From NCBI RefSeq assembly GCF_001625565.1, contig NZ_AUXS01000016.1, positions 248,001 through 312,000 on the forward strand: a stretch of 64,000 bases of DNA, in the 5' to 3' direction. The DNA is from Pseudoalteromonas luteoviolacea NCIMB 1944 (GTDB taxonomy: Bacteria > Pseudomonadota > Gammaproteobacteria > Enterobacterales > Alteromonadaceae). Position numbers and translations under genes: made by a program. Below the pieces are notes generated by a model that did not search any database, had not been told where the DNA came from, and saw only the letters and a program-made list of their open reading frames with translations. The stretch's first letter is position 1; every line of letters begins with the position of its first letter. This document shows positions 1 to 10,600 of the stretch, in pieces.

Positions 1-16
1 TAACCTATATGATTTT

Positions 17-1192
17 CTAATCACATTGTAAGGCGTCGATTGGGTCCAACTTGGCTGCGTGATTTGCCGGTATAAAGCCAAAAAATATCCCGGTTAATAT
101 AGAAACACAGGAACCCATCGCAATTGGATAAATGGGGATCAAATACACCCAGTGATAGAGTGAAGCCGCCGCATAACTCGCGCCTATGCCTATCAAAACA
201 CCCATTACCCCGCCAATAGCACATAGGCAAATTGATTCGATTAAAAACTGGCTACGAATATCCCGCTTTTTCGCCCCCATAGCTCGGCGGATCCCAATCT
301 CTTGCTTTCGTTCTGTAACTGACATCAACATGATGTTCATGATCCCCACGCCACCTAACAACAAAGAAATGCCAGCAATCATTGCCAGCATAATATCCAG
401 CAGCTCTGTTTGTTCACGCATTTGCTCAAGTAATTGCTTGGCAGTGACTGTGTTGACGAGAATACGGTCATTTAAGATGTAAAAGTGTTGATGCATCTGC
501 CGCTCACAAACTTCTGTATCAAATTTCTCCCCTACCTTTAGCAACGCATGGTTAAAACTAGCTTGGTTGTCGCGTTTTTTAATGTAATCCTGGGTCGTGA
601 AAATACTGGTGTTAGTAGCAAGGTTAAGTGTGTTTATATCTGGTGATTCGGTTAACACTCCAATTACAGTAAAGTGGTGCTGCTCCACCTTAATGCGCTG
701 ACCGATCAGAGCCTTTGTCGCTGTGCTAAGCCCCAACAACTCAGCAACATGTGCACCTATCACGACGTAGGGCTTTGCACCATCAAAGTGAGAGAGCTGC
801 CTGCCTGCTGCTAGCTTGGCTTTTGTCAGGGTAAAAAACTCAGAGCTCACACTTGCCAAAGTTCCGTTCACCCCTTTATCCAATGTCACGCCTTGTGTGC
901 TCAGCGGCGCACTTAGCTCAACGCAGTTCAATCTTTGATCTAACTCTGCCGTGTGCCGAGTAGATCTAAAGGTCAATTGTTGTGTACTGATATCGTAAAG
1001 ACTCAAGGTGATCAAATTTGAGCCCAAACTTCTAAATTGTCGCAGCGCTTCGTTTGATACCATTTGCCCAATGGCAACCATAGATATCACCGCGCCGATA
1101 CCAATACTGATCCCTATCAGCGCCAGAAGTGTTCGTTGTTTAGTGGCAATTAAACTGCGCCACGCTTCTCTAACGTAGGCTTTTAATATCAT
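17..1192 (-). CDS. MacB-type ABC transporter permease (FtsX family)
   Basis: Membrane subunit of an efflux ABC transporter of the MacB mechanotransmission type, 391 residues. One N-terminal membrane segment (about residues 18-42) is followed by a roughly 200-residue periplasmic domain (MacB-PCD type). Three C-terminal membrane segments then carry the FtsX signature IGIRRAMGAKKRDI. The open frame extends 28 codons upstream, but the ATG at 1192 lies 4 bases after the ATPase stop codon and gives the usual N-terminus of the family. In MacB itself the ATPase and permease are fused; here they are separate genes. It is the last of four genes in a minus-strand operon with outer-membrane channel, adaptor and ATPase. 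The substrate cannot be told from the sequence; macrolides, peptides or siderophores are all known for relatives. Confidence 0.9.
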   Translation of the reverse strand: MILKAYVREAWRSLIATKQRTLLALIGISIGIGAVISMVAIGQMVSNEALRQFRSLGSNLITLSLYDISTQQLTFRSTRHTAELDQRLNCVELSAPLSTQGVTLDKGVNGTLASVSSEFFTLTKAKLAAGRQLSHFDGAKPYVVIGAHVAELLGLSTATKALIGQRIKVEQHHFTVIGVLTESPDINTLNLATNTSIFTTQDYIKKRDNQASFNHALLKVGEKFDTEVCERQMHQHFYILNDRILVNTVTAKQLLEQMREQTELLDIMLAMIAGISLLLGGVGIMNIMLMSVTERKQEIGIRRAMGAKKRDIRSQFLIESICLCAIGGVMGVLIGIGASYAAASLYHWVYLIPIYPIAMGSCVSILTGIFFGFIPANHAAKLDPIDALQCD

Positions 1193-1196
1193 CGTT

Positions 1197-1874
1197 TTAG
1201 ACCTTTGGCTCAGTCGAAAGCTCACCACTTTGCATATGTAGAGTTCGATGGCACTGCGCGGCAACTCGTGGATCATGAGTGATGATCACCAAGGTTATCT
1301 GCTCTTCTCGATTTAAGGTCAAAAACAGTTCCATGATCTCTTGGGCAACTTGTGGATCTAATGCACCGGTTGGTTCATCAGCTAAGATTAGGTCTGGCTT
1401 TCCCACCAATGCTCTTGCGATAGCCACTCTTTGGCGCTGGCCTCCAGAGAGCTCATTTGGCTTATGTTCAGCTCGCTCCGCCATGCCAACTTTTGCCAGC
1501 ATTGCCAAACTGCGCCTTTTTTGCTCCTGCTCTGAGACACCTCGATATAACAAAGGGATGGCTACATTTTCCCAGGCACAGAGCCGTGGCATTAAATGAA
1601 ACGACTGAAATACAAAGCCAATTGATTCATTACGTAATCGAGAAAGCTCATCATCAGGCATATGCATAATCGAACGACCATTTAACTCAAATTCTCCTGA
1701 GTCAGGATGATCTAGCAACCCTGCAATATTCATTAACGTTGTCTTGCCACTACCAGAGCGGCCCATAACAGCAAGCATTTCTCCCTTTGAGACAGACAAC
1801 GATAAGTTATTCAAAATGGGCAAATGTGTGTGGCCGGGACAAAACGACTTACTAATATTTGTCAATTTAAGCAT
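1197..1874 (-). CDS. ABC transporter ATP-binding protein (MacB/LolD type)
   Basis: Cytoplasmic ATPase that powers the adjacent FtsX-type permease, 225 residues. Walker A is GRSGSGKTT (residues 38-46), the signature is LSGGQRQR, and Walker B is LILADEPTGALD with the catalytic Glu present. An H-loop His is visible in ITHDP. Length and motifs fit the LolD/MacB ATPase class. Its ATG overlaps the adaptor stop codon by one base (TAATG arrangement), implying translational coupling. All catalytic motifs look intact. Confidence 0.93.
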   Translation of the reverse strand: MLKLTNISKSFCPGHTHLPILNNLSLSVSKGEMLAVMGRSGSGKTTLMNIAGLLDHPDSGEFELNGRSIMHMPDDELSRLRNESIGFVFQSFHLMPRLCAWENVAIPLLYRGVSEQEQKRRSLAMLAKVGMAERAEHKPNELSGGQRQRVAIARALVGKPDLILADEPTGALDPQVAQEIMELFLTLNREEQITLVIITHDPRVAAQCHRTLHMQSGELSTEPKV

Positions 1875-3751
1875 TAGTACTTTTCTCCAAACCCAATCAC
1901 AACTTTGTCTGCTGCACTTAATCCCGAAGACACTTCTAACCCTTGAGGCAGACTGGTACGTATCTCAATGTACTTGCGAATCACTTGCCCCTGCTCAGTT
2001 TGAACCCAAACAAACTTTTTATTGCCTTCGAGTTGCACTGCTGAGACAGGAATTACCAGCGCCTCCGGGTTAGAATAAATGAGCACACGAGTATCAACAG
2101 ACATGCCTATGCGAATCAAGCTGCGCTGTTGTTCTGTTAATTGCTTCACTTGGATCTGAATATTAAAAACCCGACTGCGACTCCCTTTGCTTGCTCGGGC
2201 TCGCGCATCCACGTAGTGAATTACTCCTGACAATGACAAATCGTTGAGTGCCTCAATGCGCACATCAACACTTTGTCCCGGCTTGATTTTCAACAGGTCT
2301 ACCTCATTCACTTGGCTGTCAATTGATACTCCACTCATGTCGGCAATCATCACCAAAGGCTCGTTTTTAACAACTTGAGCCCCCGAGTATATCTCCCCTT
2401 TAAAAGACGGCTTTTCTTGCTTTGAAGTTGCGGGGAGGACTATGCCTTGCACTGGGCTGTGGATGTTTGCTTGCTCTACTTGCTGTGCCAAACTCTGCAT
2501 TTTCTGCTCTGCGTTTTGCAAACTAAGTTGAGCTATTTTCAGCTGCACATCACTGGCAACTGACTGCTGCGCAATCAGCGATTCTTGAGCCATGGTTAAG
2601 GTAACTTCAGCTTCAGACACAGCGCGCCAATCTGAGTCCAGCTCAGTTTTGGCAACAATGCCTTTTTGAAACAGCGAGTTGGTGGAAGCATGACGCTCTT
2701 TAGCCAATTGCAGTGCTTTATTTGCTCTAACAACAGCTCTTTTGGCGTTTTTAACCTCTATACTATTTGACCAGTTTTTTAATCTTTCAAACTCTTTCAA
2801 ACTTTGAAAATAGGCGGCAGTGGCATCTCTATAAGCTAACTGAATAGTGCTCTGATCTAGCTCCAATAGAAGTTGTCCTTGCTGTACAGTATCTCCATAT
2901 TGAAAGTTGACATGCTCGATTGCGGCATCTAACGGCGCGTTCACTTTTACCCAGCTCAAAGGCTGTAAATTGCCAGACAAATGCAGAAAATCCTCTACTC
3001 GCTCAACTTGAGGTGAAATCAGCTGACTTTGTATGTGACTTTGTGGACCTTCCCGATCCTGCGCTTCAGGTGCAACGTTAAAAGAATAGGCGAAAAATAG
3101 GTAGAACAAACAAAATAGAGAAACCATTATCGCAGCAGTAACAGTAAGTTTCTCTGTTATTCTTTTGCTACGCACAGTGCTTTCTAGCTGATGATTATCC
3201 TTACACACTGGTGCGTAAGCCGTTTGTAAGTCTTGATATTGGTTGTTCAGCTGCTCTTTTTTTGCATGCTCTGTGTCTACCTGCAATGTTTGCTCGACAA
3301 CCCAGCCAGCCATACAGCTCAGCTTTTGCAACAATTGCTGGTCTTGCACTGTAAACTCTGTTGGCGCTATACCTTGGTTGGCCATTTTGTTGAGTGCCAG
3401 TACGAATCCCAAAGGCTCGCTGCTCTCATTGCTCATAATTGCCGATATACCGTTTTGGATACACAGCTTAAGTTTGGCATCTAGCTCCTGTATCAAGTCA
3501 GTACTCAAGAGCGCCTCTTGCAGCGTGAAAACAAAACTTACAGGACAGCTATCTGTCGTGATGTGAATATCTACAACCCGCGCTTCACTTTCCAGCACCC
3601 CCAAAAATTGGCTTTTTCCATGGTCTAATAAAAACACAATAGTGTGCTCTGCAGCGAGCAACTCTGCCACGGCTTGGCTCAACTTCAAGCACATATTATG
3701 CTGTGACGATAAAGGCTTGCGTGTTGCTTCTTTAACTTGAATACTATTCAT
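1874..3751 (-). CDS. Periplasmic efflux adaptor (HlyD/MacA type) with N-terminal GAF-like domain
   Basis: Adaptor linking the inner-membrane ABC transporter to the TolC-type channel, 625 residues, against about 370-420 for ordinary MacA/HlyD adaptors. The extra length is a cytoplasmic N-terminus: residues about 20-160 look like a GAF domain (ending with an LGFVLALNK strand, then FTVQDQQLLQKL and a final helix). A short coiled stretch follows, then one membrane segment at about 204-225. The periplasmic part has a lipoyl/hairpin region with a long Gln/Ala-rich coiled coil (about 300-430) and a beta-barrel region with ADMSGVSIDSQV and IRIGMSVDTRVLI. It overlaps the TolC gene by 8 bases and the ATPase by 1 base. 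The GAF assignment is by eye and less sure than the adaptor assignment. Confidence 0.85.
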   Translation of the reverse strand: MNSIQVKEATRKPLSSQHNMCLKLSQAVAELLAAEHTIVFLLDHGKSQFLGVLESEARVVDIHITTDSCPVSFVFTLQEALLSTDLIQELDAKLKLCIQNGISAIMSNESSEPLGFVLALNKMANQGIAPTEFTVQDQQLLQKLSCMAGWVVEQTLQVDTEHAKKEQLNNQYQDLQTAYAPVCKDNHQLESTVRSKRITEKLTVTAAIMVSLFCLFYLFFAYSFNVAPEAQDREGPQSHIQSQLISPQVERVEDFLHLSGNLQPLSWVKVNAPLDAAIEHVNFQYGDTVQQGQLLLELDQSTIQLAYRDATAAYFQSLKEFERLKNWSNSIEVKNAKRAVVRANKALQLAKERHASTNSLFQKGIVAKTELDSDWRAVSEAEVTLTMAQESLIAQQSVASDVQLKIAQLSLQNAEQKMQSLAQQVEQANIHSPVQGIVLPATSKQEKPSFKGEIYSGAQVVKNEPLVMIADMSGVSIDSQVNEVDLLKIKPGQSVDVRIEALNDLSLSGVIHYVDARARASKGSRSRVFNIQIQVKQLTEQQRSLIRIGMSVDTRVLIYSNPEALVIPVSAVQLEGNKKFVWVQTEQGQVIRKYIEIRTSLPQGLEVSSGLSAADKVVIGFGEKY

Positions 3752-5360
3752 GACTGTTCCACCCTTCTTGATGGGGTCCAGCCGTTAAGCGATACGCCTT
3801 CATATTGTTAACCGAAATACCTGATTCTGGCTCAAGTTTGATCTGCCACGCTGTCAAAGTAGTGCCCAATTGTGCTTGCAACACGGTTAACTGGTTGAGG
3901 TAGCTTATCTGCGCAGAAATAAACTGATTTTCGGCATCCACTAATTGCGTTTCGAAGCTCACTACATGAAAGTTTGAAGACAGCCCCGCCGCCAACTTTT
4001 CTTGCTCTAGAGACAACTGCTCTCGGGTGAGTGCTAGATAACTCTTTGCGAGCTGTAGCCCCTCCCAGCCAGTTTCAATATTGCGTTTACTATTTAACAA
4101 CTCAAGACGAATTTTGCTTTCTAGCTCATAAAGCGAATTTTGCGACTGATACAGAGCGATTTGCGCATTGTATAACGACTGCCTTTTAATCTTGTCGCCT
4201 ATCGGAATATTAAGCTGCAAGCCAATGCTATAGTCCCCTTGGTTTAGATGACCTTGGTACGCTAACGAGTCCGTAAAGTGTCCTTCACTGCCCATTAATT
4301 GATATGACAAGTTAAGGCTTAAGTCCCAGTTTTGCTCATCGTTCGCAACGGATAAGTTAAGGTCGTTAGACCGAACATTGAGCTTAGCTTGCAAATAGTC
4401 TGGGCGATTTTTAAGCCCTGTTGTCACCATGCGAGCCAAGTTTAAATTAGGTGCTGACACAGCAAGCGGCTCTGTGAGATTTAAATTGGTGTGTTCTTCT
4501 AAACGCAGTATTTGCAATAGCAATAAACGCGCTTGATCAAGCTCGTTTTCAGCTCGCTTTAATGCCAACTTTTGGTTTGCTAATGCAACTCTGCTTTGAA
4601 CATATTCTGAATGAGATAAGCGACCAGCTTCAACTAGCGCACTATTTGTCTGTACTTGATGTTGTGCCCTTTTAAATGAGTGCTGGCTAATTTTCATCGC
4701 GTGCAAAGCTAATTGATAGCTTCGGTACTGCGTAACAACTTGACCAATCACCTCTGTTAAAAACTGCTGCATGCGAAGCTGTTGACTGAGCTCGTGCCAC
4801 TTAGCCTGCCTCAATGAGGCACCAGCGACTTTAGAGCCAGCACCCCGCAACAGAGGTTGCTTGTAGGATAAAGTCAGCGTCGAGGCATACTGAGGATCAA
4901 ATCCCTCATACTCATTTTTTTGTTGTGCAAGATTTAACTCTAACTGCCCACCCAGCTCGTTTTTTAGTCGGATAGAACCGCCAACAGACGTTTGCGTATT
5001 TTGCTCATGCTGCGCCAAGGTCGATGAGTACACTGAGTTACTTTGATCCCCAATAGTTATCATATATTGGGGCTCAAATTCCTGTTCAGCTGCCTCCAGT
5101 GCAACCTTATCCGTGATGCGAGATAAATATTGATTTTGCACACTGATATTATGTGTCAGCGCCCTATCGATTGCCTGTTTGAGTGATAGATTAACTTCTT
5201 TGGCTACAACTGTGGATGTACCAAATAAGCTAGCAGCGACAAGCAAAAGTGAGGAGAGATTACGCCGCCTCGAGCACAAATATAAGCCAGAGCTGTAATA
5301 GTAAAATAAATTGAACTGCAAAATGAAAACGCACAATGATGGAATTGAATGGTTTATCAA
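3744..5360 (-). CDS. TolC-family outer membrane efflux channel
   Basis: Outer-membrane channel of the tripartite efflux system, up to 538 residues. The mature part shows the two related TolC repeats with alternating long helices (LSLKQAIDRALTHNISV near the start, repeated heptad-rich stretches, and RRNIETGWEGLQLAK late). The start is uncertain. The upstream ATG gives an odd 30-residue leader, whereas an in-frame TTG near 5273 would give a clean signal peptide beginning CSRRRNLSSLLLVAASLF. First gene of the operon; its stop overlaps the adaptor start. Substrate unknown. Confidence 0.85.
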   Translation of the reverse strand: MINHSIPSLCVFILQFNLFYYYSSGLYLCSRRRNLSSLLLVAASLFGTSTVVAKEVNLSLKQAIDRALTHNISVQNQYLSRITDKVALEAAEQEFEPQYMITIGDQSNSVYSSTLAQHEQNTQTSVGGSIRLKNELGGQLELNLAQQKNEYEGFDPQYASTLTLSYKQPLLRGAGSKVAGASLRQAKWHELSQQLRMQQFLTEVIGQVVTQYRSYQLALHAMKISQHSFKRAQHQVQTNSALVEAGRLSHSEYVQSRVALANQKLALKRAENELDQARLLLLQILRLEEHTNLNLTEPLAVSAPNLNLARMVTTGLKNRPDYLQAKLNVRSNDLNLSVANDEQNWDLSLNLSYQLMGSEGHFTDSLAYQGHLNQGDYSIGLQLNIPIGDKIKRQSLYNAQIALYQSQNSLYELESKIRLELLNSKRNIETGWEGLQLAKSYLALTREQLSLEQEKLAAGLSSNFHVVSFETQLVDAENQFISAQISYLNQLTVLQAQLGTTLTAWQIKLEPESGISVNNMKAYRLTAGPHQEGWNSHE

Positions 5361-5378
5361 TCAGCAATAAATAAACCA

Positions 5379-5427
5379 CACTAAGGGCACTTTTTGATAG
5401 CATTGATACAAATAATGCCCCCTAGTG
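5379..5427. promoter_or_regulatory. Imperfect inverted repeat upstream of the efflux operon
   Basis: CACTAAGGGCA at 5379-5389 faces TGCCCCCTAGTG at 5416-5427 across a 26-base AT-rich spacer. The arms are nearly complementary. It lies immediately before the TolC start and could be an operator for the efflux operon or a transcript hairpin. No adjacent regulator gene is visible to link it to. Confidence 0.25.
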
Positions 5428-5642
5428 CTACACAGCAAAGTTTTGCTGTAGATGAATGATTTTATTCACTAATTCCACATATCGTTGGCAACTTAGTACA
5501 GTCGGCGCCCCCCTCAAATTTGATGCCCACTTGGGTTACATGTCTCGCTATACATAACAATACGAAACCTATCCGTAAAAGTTACTTATATAGCCGCATA
5601 GTGAAAGCACAAATCAGTTTGATACCTCATGCTTTATCTATA

Positions 5643-7058
5643 TCAATCACTCATCCTTGCAAGTAGCTCATTAATTTTACGACGCACAGGTGACACTACA
5701 TCAGATTGATTGGCCAGAATCACGACGACGTACCCTTTGTCTAGGTGCATATCAACTCTCGCATCGACCCCTAAATAGGCACCACCATGTCCAACTATAC
5801 GATTGTCAGGTGTGCCTCCAACCGAAAAACCATATCCGTACCATTTGGCAGAATTATATTTAGATTTTTCGCTGTATGCAGATTCCGTCAATTCCTTATT
5901 GAGCAGTTTATAACTTGTTAGTGCCAGCGCATAGTTATGTAAATCTTTGGCACTTGCAAAACCGCCACCAGCTGGGCTGCCTTTGACTGCACGGGTATAA
6001 GTGCTATTGACCCAAGTGTCACTGTGCATGCGCTTTAGATAACCAGTGGCTAAATTAGGCGTGGTTGAATCAAGTTCAAAGCTGCCTGCTTGGGGCATAT
6101 TGGCTTTGTCATAAATATGCTTTTGCACGAAATCGTAATAGGACATGCCACTGACTTTTTCTACGACTAAACCAAGCATCAGCATGCCTGAGTTACTGTA
6201 GCGATTTTGAGTCCCCGGAGAAAAATGCAATGGCATGCTTGAGATAAGGGGCTTATAGTTATTCAAATCTCGATAGAGCTCTTTATTACTATTAATAAAC
6301 TCCTCATTAAAAAAATTACCCAATCCTGATGTGTGAGTGAGTAATTGCCGGATAGTTATCTTATCAACCTCCCCTTTTGGTAACCAGCTGCTATCAACAT
6401 AATCGGTGAGCCTATCTTCAAATTTTAACTTTCCCTGTTCAATTAAATTGAGCACTGCCAGCGCAGTGAACATCTTATTAATTGAGCCCAAAGCAAATCT
6501 CGTATCAAGTGTGTTTTTTACTCGCCACTCCCTATTTGCTAGGCCAACTGCCTGATTGAAAATAATCTCCTCATTTTTTGCAACGAGAATAACTCCAGAA
6601 AATGCATCTTTTTTGCTCAAGCGTTCAGTGAATACTGATAACGCATTTGCTACCTGCTTTTTTGATAGATTGGTTTTTAGGTCTGCTTCCAAAGGCGTAT
6701 TACGTAGAAAAAAATAGTTGATCCCATGCGGCTTTTTATTTTCTCTGTTAATCACCAAGGTGTATGTAAGCTGGTTATTTTTTGACAACACCAGCAAATG
6801 ATCATGACCGTTTTTTGCTGGCAGTTGCTTCAGTAACGTCAGCTCTCCATGGGTATTTTGTGTATTTAGAAATGTATCTACATGCGCATCAATGCCAAAG
6901 CCTTCAAGCGCACTTTTTGCCATGTTATTGGCTAAGTACTCTGTGATGTCTTGCCTATCACCAGAGTTAAATAAAGGTAAAAATGAGTCTGATATGTTTT
7001 CTTTGGATAATACGAGACCTGATACAGTCAAAAGTAAAAAGCTGGTAAAAGTTTTCAA
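5643..7058 (-). CDS. Serine hydrolase of the beta-lactamase/penicillin-binding fold (class C-like)
   Basis: Exported serine hydrolase, 471 residues. It has a signal peptide (first about 18 residues), then a roughly 130-residue N-terminal extension, then the beta-lactamase-fold domain (PF00144 type). The catalytic triplet is complete: S192-I-N-K195 (SxxK), Y287-S-N289 (YxN) and H424-G-G (equivalent of KTG). Such proteins may be esterases, D-aminopeptidases or carboxypeptidases rather than antibiotic-degrading enzymes, so I do not call resistance. The start is TTG, supported by AAGGAA six bases upstream. It is a single gene with no obvious partner. Confidence 0.88.
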   Translation of the reverse strand: MKTFTSFLLLTVSGLVLSKENISDSFLPLFNSGDRQDITEYLANNMAKSALEGFGIDAHVDTFLNTQNTHGELTLLKQLPAKNGHDHLLVLSKNNQLTYTLVINRENKKPHGINYFFLRNTPLEADLKTNLSKKQVANALSVFTERLSKKDAFSGVILVAKNEEIIFNQAVGLANREWRVKNTLDTRFALGSINKMFTALAVLNLIEQGKLKFEDRLTDYVDSSWLPKGEVDKITIRQLLTHTSGLGNFFNEEFINSNKELYRDLNNYKPLISSMPLHFSPGTQNRYSNSGMLMLGLVVEKVSGMSYYDFVQKHIYDKANMPQAGSFELDSTTPNLATGYLKRMHSDTWVNSTYTRAVKGSPAGGGFASAKDLHNYALALTSYKLLNKELTESAYSEKSKYNSAKWYGYGFSVGGTPDNRIVGHGGAYLGVDARVDMHLDKGYVVVILANQSDVVSPVRRKINELLARMSD

Positions 7059-7680
7059 TTTAATTTCCTTATTGTAATCTCATTGATTTAGCCTCACTCG
7101 TAAAAATAAGACTGACAACAAGTTATAATATAAAAACAATTAAAAACAAGGGGAAACAAATAGAACAAAACTGAATAAATAAATAAGAATAAATATAACC
7201 CCTTTTTAGTAAATACCAAAACCACGCCAAAAAGGCCAACCAAATTAAATATATAGAATTTAAAATTCAACTTTAAACTCACCGATTTTAAATGCTATAT
7301 ATATGCTATAAACCGCCCGAAAAAATATAAAATATTTTTAATTTCAGAACCCCTCAAAGGGATAAAACTTGTGAAGCTCAAAGCGTCCACTTTCTTTAAC
7401 AAAAGTTACTTATTTATTGTCTTTGTGAGGTACATATTCTAGTGAAACTCTCTAGTTCAGGCTTTACACAAGATTACCAAGGATATGTATTAAGCCATAA
7501 AATACAAGAACCTTAGCAATAAATCCCCCCTACATCGAGATAGGATTAAATGCCAAGTCAATTTTGCGAGATAACAATATGGAGGGTTCGTTCACAGATA
7601 AGTGTAAAACATGAACTTTTCTAAGGTCAAGCGATTAACACCAAGAAAAGTTCATATCAGTTTATATATAACTCAGCCTA
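7059..7680. other. Intergenic region, AT-rich, no gene seen
   Basis: Very AT-rich between the serine hydrolase and the giant lipoprotein gene. A 62-codon frame on the minus strand (7094-7282) is low-complexity hydrophobic and lacks a ribosome binding site, so I do not call it. A partial inverted repeat of the AAAAGTT type (about 7400 and 7648) is the only structure noted. Confidence 0.5.
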
Positions 7681-10600
7681 TCACAACCCCCAAAGTATAA
7701 CATTACTCATACTCTTAAGGGTCGCTTCAAGGTCTTCATCTACGTCAGTGTTGGTTAAATTCAATAAAAGACGACTATCGATATTGTCCAAACCATATAT
7801 GCTATTCAGCACATTATTTTGAAAACTAACATTATACAATGCACTTCCTTTTGAGATATTCAAGCTGGTTATTGAAACATTATCAGCACTTAAATAACGT
7901 AGGGTCACTGGGATATCGACAGATGCAATATCTGTCCTATCAATAACTAAGTTGGATATAAATTCCAATTTTGAGATATCCAACTGTGTTAATTCTGTGT
8001 CCGATAAAATGACATTTGAATATTTCCCACCTTCGAATGTAATGCTGCCCAATGGATTGTCACTTACATCGAATTTAAACAAGCTGTATTGAAACTCGGG
8101 TATTACTAGATTTGTCAAAAGGTTACTAGATAAATCCAAACTCCCGTTTAATTGCCCGTAAGCTGAAAATTGCTCCAATAAGTTGTTCGACAAGTTTAAC
8201 GAGCTTATGTTTGTGGTTTCCGACAAGGAAAAACTAACTAGCTCATTATTAGATAAGTCCACACTATCAAAGAGGCCCGAGAGTTCAGCTGACTTCAGCT
8301 TATTTCCAGCCAAGTTTACAGTTCTAACCTGAGACTCGGTAGTGAGTGAAATGCTTTCCAATTGGTTGTTTTTCAAGCTCAAATAAGAAGGGTTACCCAA
8401 CATATTTAATTCTTGAATATGGTTATTATCAAAATTTAAAGAGCTGCCTTGTAAACTTGCCGGTATAGTTAAACTCTCAATTTTATTATATGCGACATTG
8501 AAGCTACCGCCCTGCGCATGCTCACTATCGGGCAATAACACACTTTTTATGGTTCCTTCAGATGCTTGTAAAGATCTGATATTCAAGTTTTGAGAAACGT
8601 CTAAGTTTACTAATTTATTTCTCGCAATTTGCAAAAATGATAATTTGGGCATCATCTCTACATTGAGCTCAGTCAATTGTGTATCAGAAAGATAAACATT
8701 CTGTACGTTGGAAAAATCCTCGAAATAAAGAGTATGTAACTGCGACTCTTGTGCATCGAATTCAAGCAAGGCTTTTGCTTTTGATATGTCTATCTCTCTT
8801 ATTTGCGATTTTGACAAATAAAGGTAAGTAAGTCTTTCAAACCCGGTCAAATCTAGACTCTCAAACTGAGTACTTTTTAAGTTCATTATTTGAAGCTGAT
8901 GATCAGCTGTTACACCGGTGATAGATTGAAGTGCTGATGAACGAGCATCCAACATTGTGAGCTTTTTATTGTTAGATAAATCTAAAGCGGTGATCGAAGA
9001 GTTGTATATAGACAAGTCCTCCAGACCGGAAAGTCCAGACAAATCTATTTCTGTCAACGCAGAAGAAACCAAAGATAATTCTTTCAATGTCGCTGTATTT
9101 GGCAGCGTTAAACTTCCTTCTGGCAGCCTTGTTAAAGTGAGTTTTTTCAGTTTTTCAAGCCCAGAAAAATCTACTTCTACAGGTCCCTGTAGTTCATCAA
9201 ACAGATTAGTATGAGCAGAAAATTCTTCTAGATTTGTCAGCTGCTCAAGCCTCTGAAGCCCCTCAGCCGTTAGACTAAAATTTTGTAGCCCTAAACTGGT
9301 AAGAGAATGCAACTTTTCGATCCCTTCAAGGCTCGAAAGACCTCGATAGTTAGAGCAAAAGAATTGGTGGTCATACTCCACGTATTCACTGGCTTCGCGG
9401 TCTACACATGACTTCAATACAGGATCTGTTATGCCCAATCGATCTGCATTTGAATCTGGCAGCGGTGCCGCTGTCATTTGTAATGAGCACGATTGTGTTA
9501 GAGCAGGTGACGAAAATGTGATCACCGCAAAATTAAGCCAACTGGGCTTGGTAATACCGCAACCGGAAAACGCAGATGCATATTGGCGCTGTTGGTTGCT
9601 CCTATTAAGTGTGACTTCGAGTTTTTCGCCATACTTCAAATAACCTGAACCGGCATTGTGTCTAGCTTCTAAAGCATCAGGAATATCCAATGTCACCTCA
9701 ACAAAAGGCAATTGAAATAACAGCTGAATTTGATTGTGTGCTGAGCACTGCCCCGAAACCATGCGGCACACTGTCAGGCCATCTGAGTCAATATCAAGTA
9801 CACGATACGTAAAGTTGTCAGGATTATGAACCGACTTTATTTCACCTTTATCATAACTTGCAAAGAATGATGCATCATCACCAACTCTTACAACAACGTT
9901 ACTACCTGTACCGTTATATATAAACTCCCATGTGCGTATCGAACCTGTTAACTTTTCATAATACTTGGCCGACTCAAGGTAAACAGGGTTATCGTTCTCA
10001 ACTGAGAAGGTATCATCAATATCAATAATCCTTACAGAGCTCTGATAATCATTCGACTGATAAACGTGAATATAAGCACGGGCATTGTCTAGCGCAATCA
10101 CTTTAAATTGCGCAATTGAGCGCACTTCACATTCAGGGCGAGTGTCATTGCAGATATGTTCAAAACGGTTTTGGCTCTTATTAAAGCTGGCCGAGATGGT
10201 TAAGGTGTTACGCTCAAGAGCGACTGTCCCTGCACCATTAAGTTTACCGGAACGGTATTCCCCCCCAGAAAACAAATAAAAGTTCTCTATGCTTTGCTCA
10301 TCAACAGCGACCCAAGCTCCTTTAAGTTGCTCTAATGACCACGGCTTGCGTTCAGTTCGGATCATAGACCAGCTGCCATACCTCAACCAGTCGGCTTGGT
10401 TTTCACCACCGGTTTGATTAGCTAGTAAAGTGTAGAGACTCGCATTCTTTTCAATCACCGAAAACGACGCGACAGCGCCCGTTTCGTCCGTCAATTCAAG
10501 CATGTTTTCGCGGTTTAACTGCCAGTTTATATATTGGGCACTCGCTATCGAGCCATCGCCCAGCAAAGACATGAAAACCCCAGTATTGTCTTCATTAAGC

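Noticed and set aside
186-482. 98-codon plus-strand frame opposite the permease gene
   Set aside because: Shadow of the clearly coding minus-strand permease; no ribosome binding site.
7094-7282. 62-codon minus-strand frame
   Set aside because: Phe/Leu-rich low-complexity product of AT-rich DNA with no start signal.
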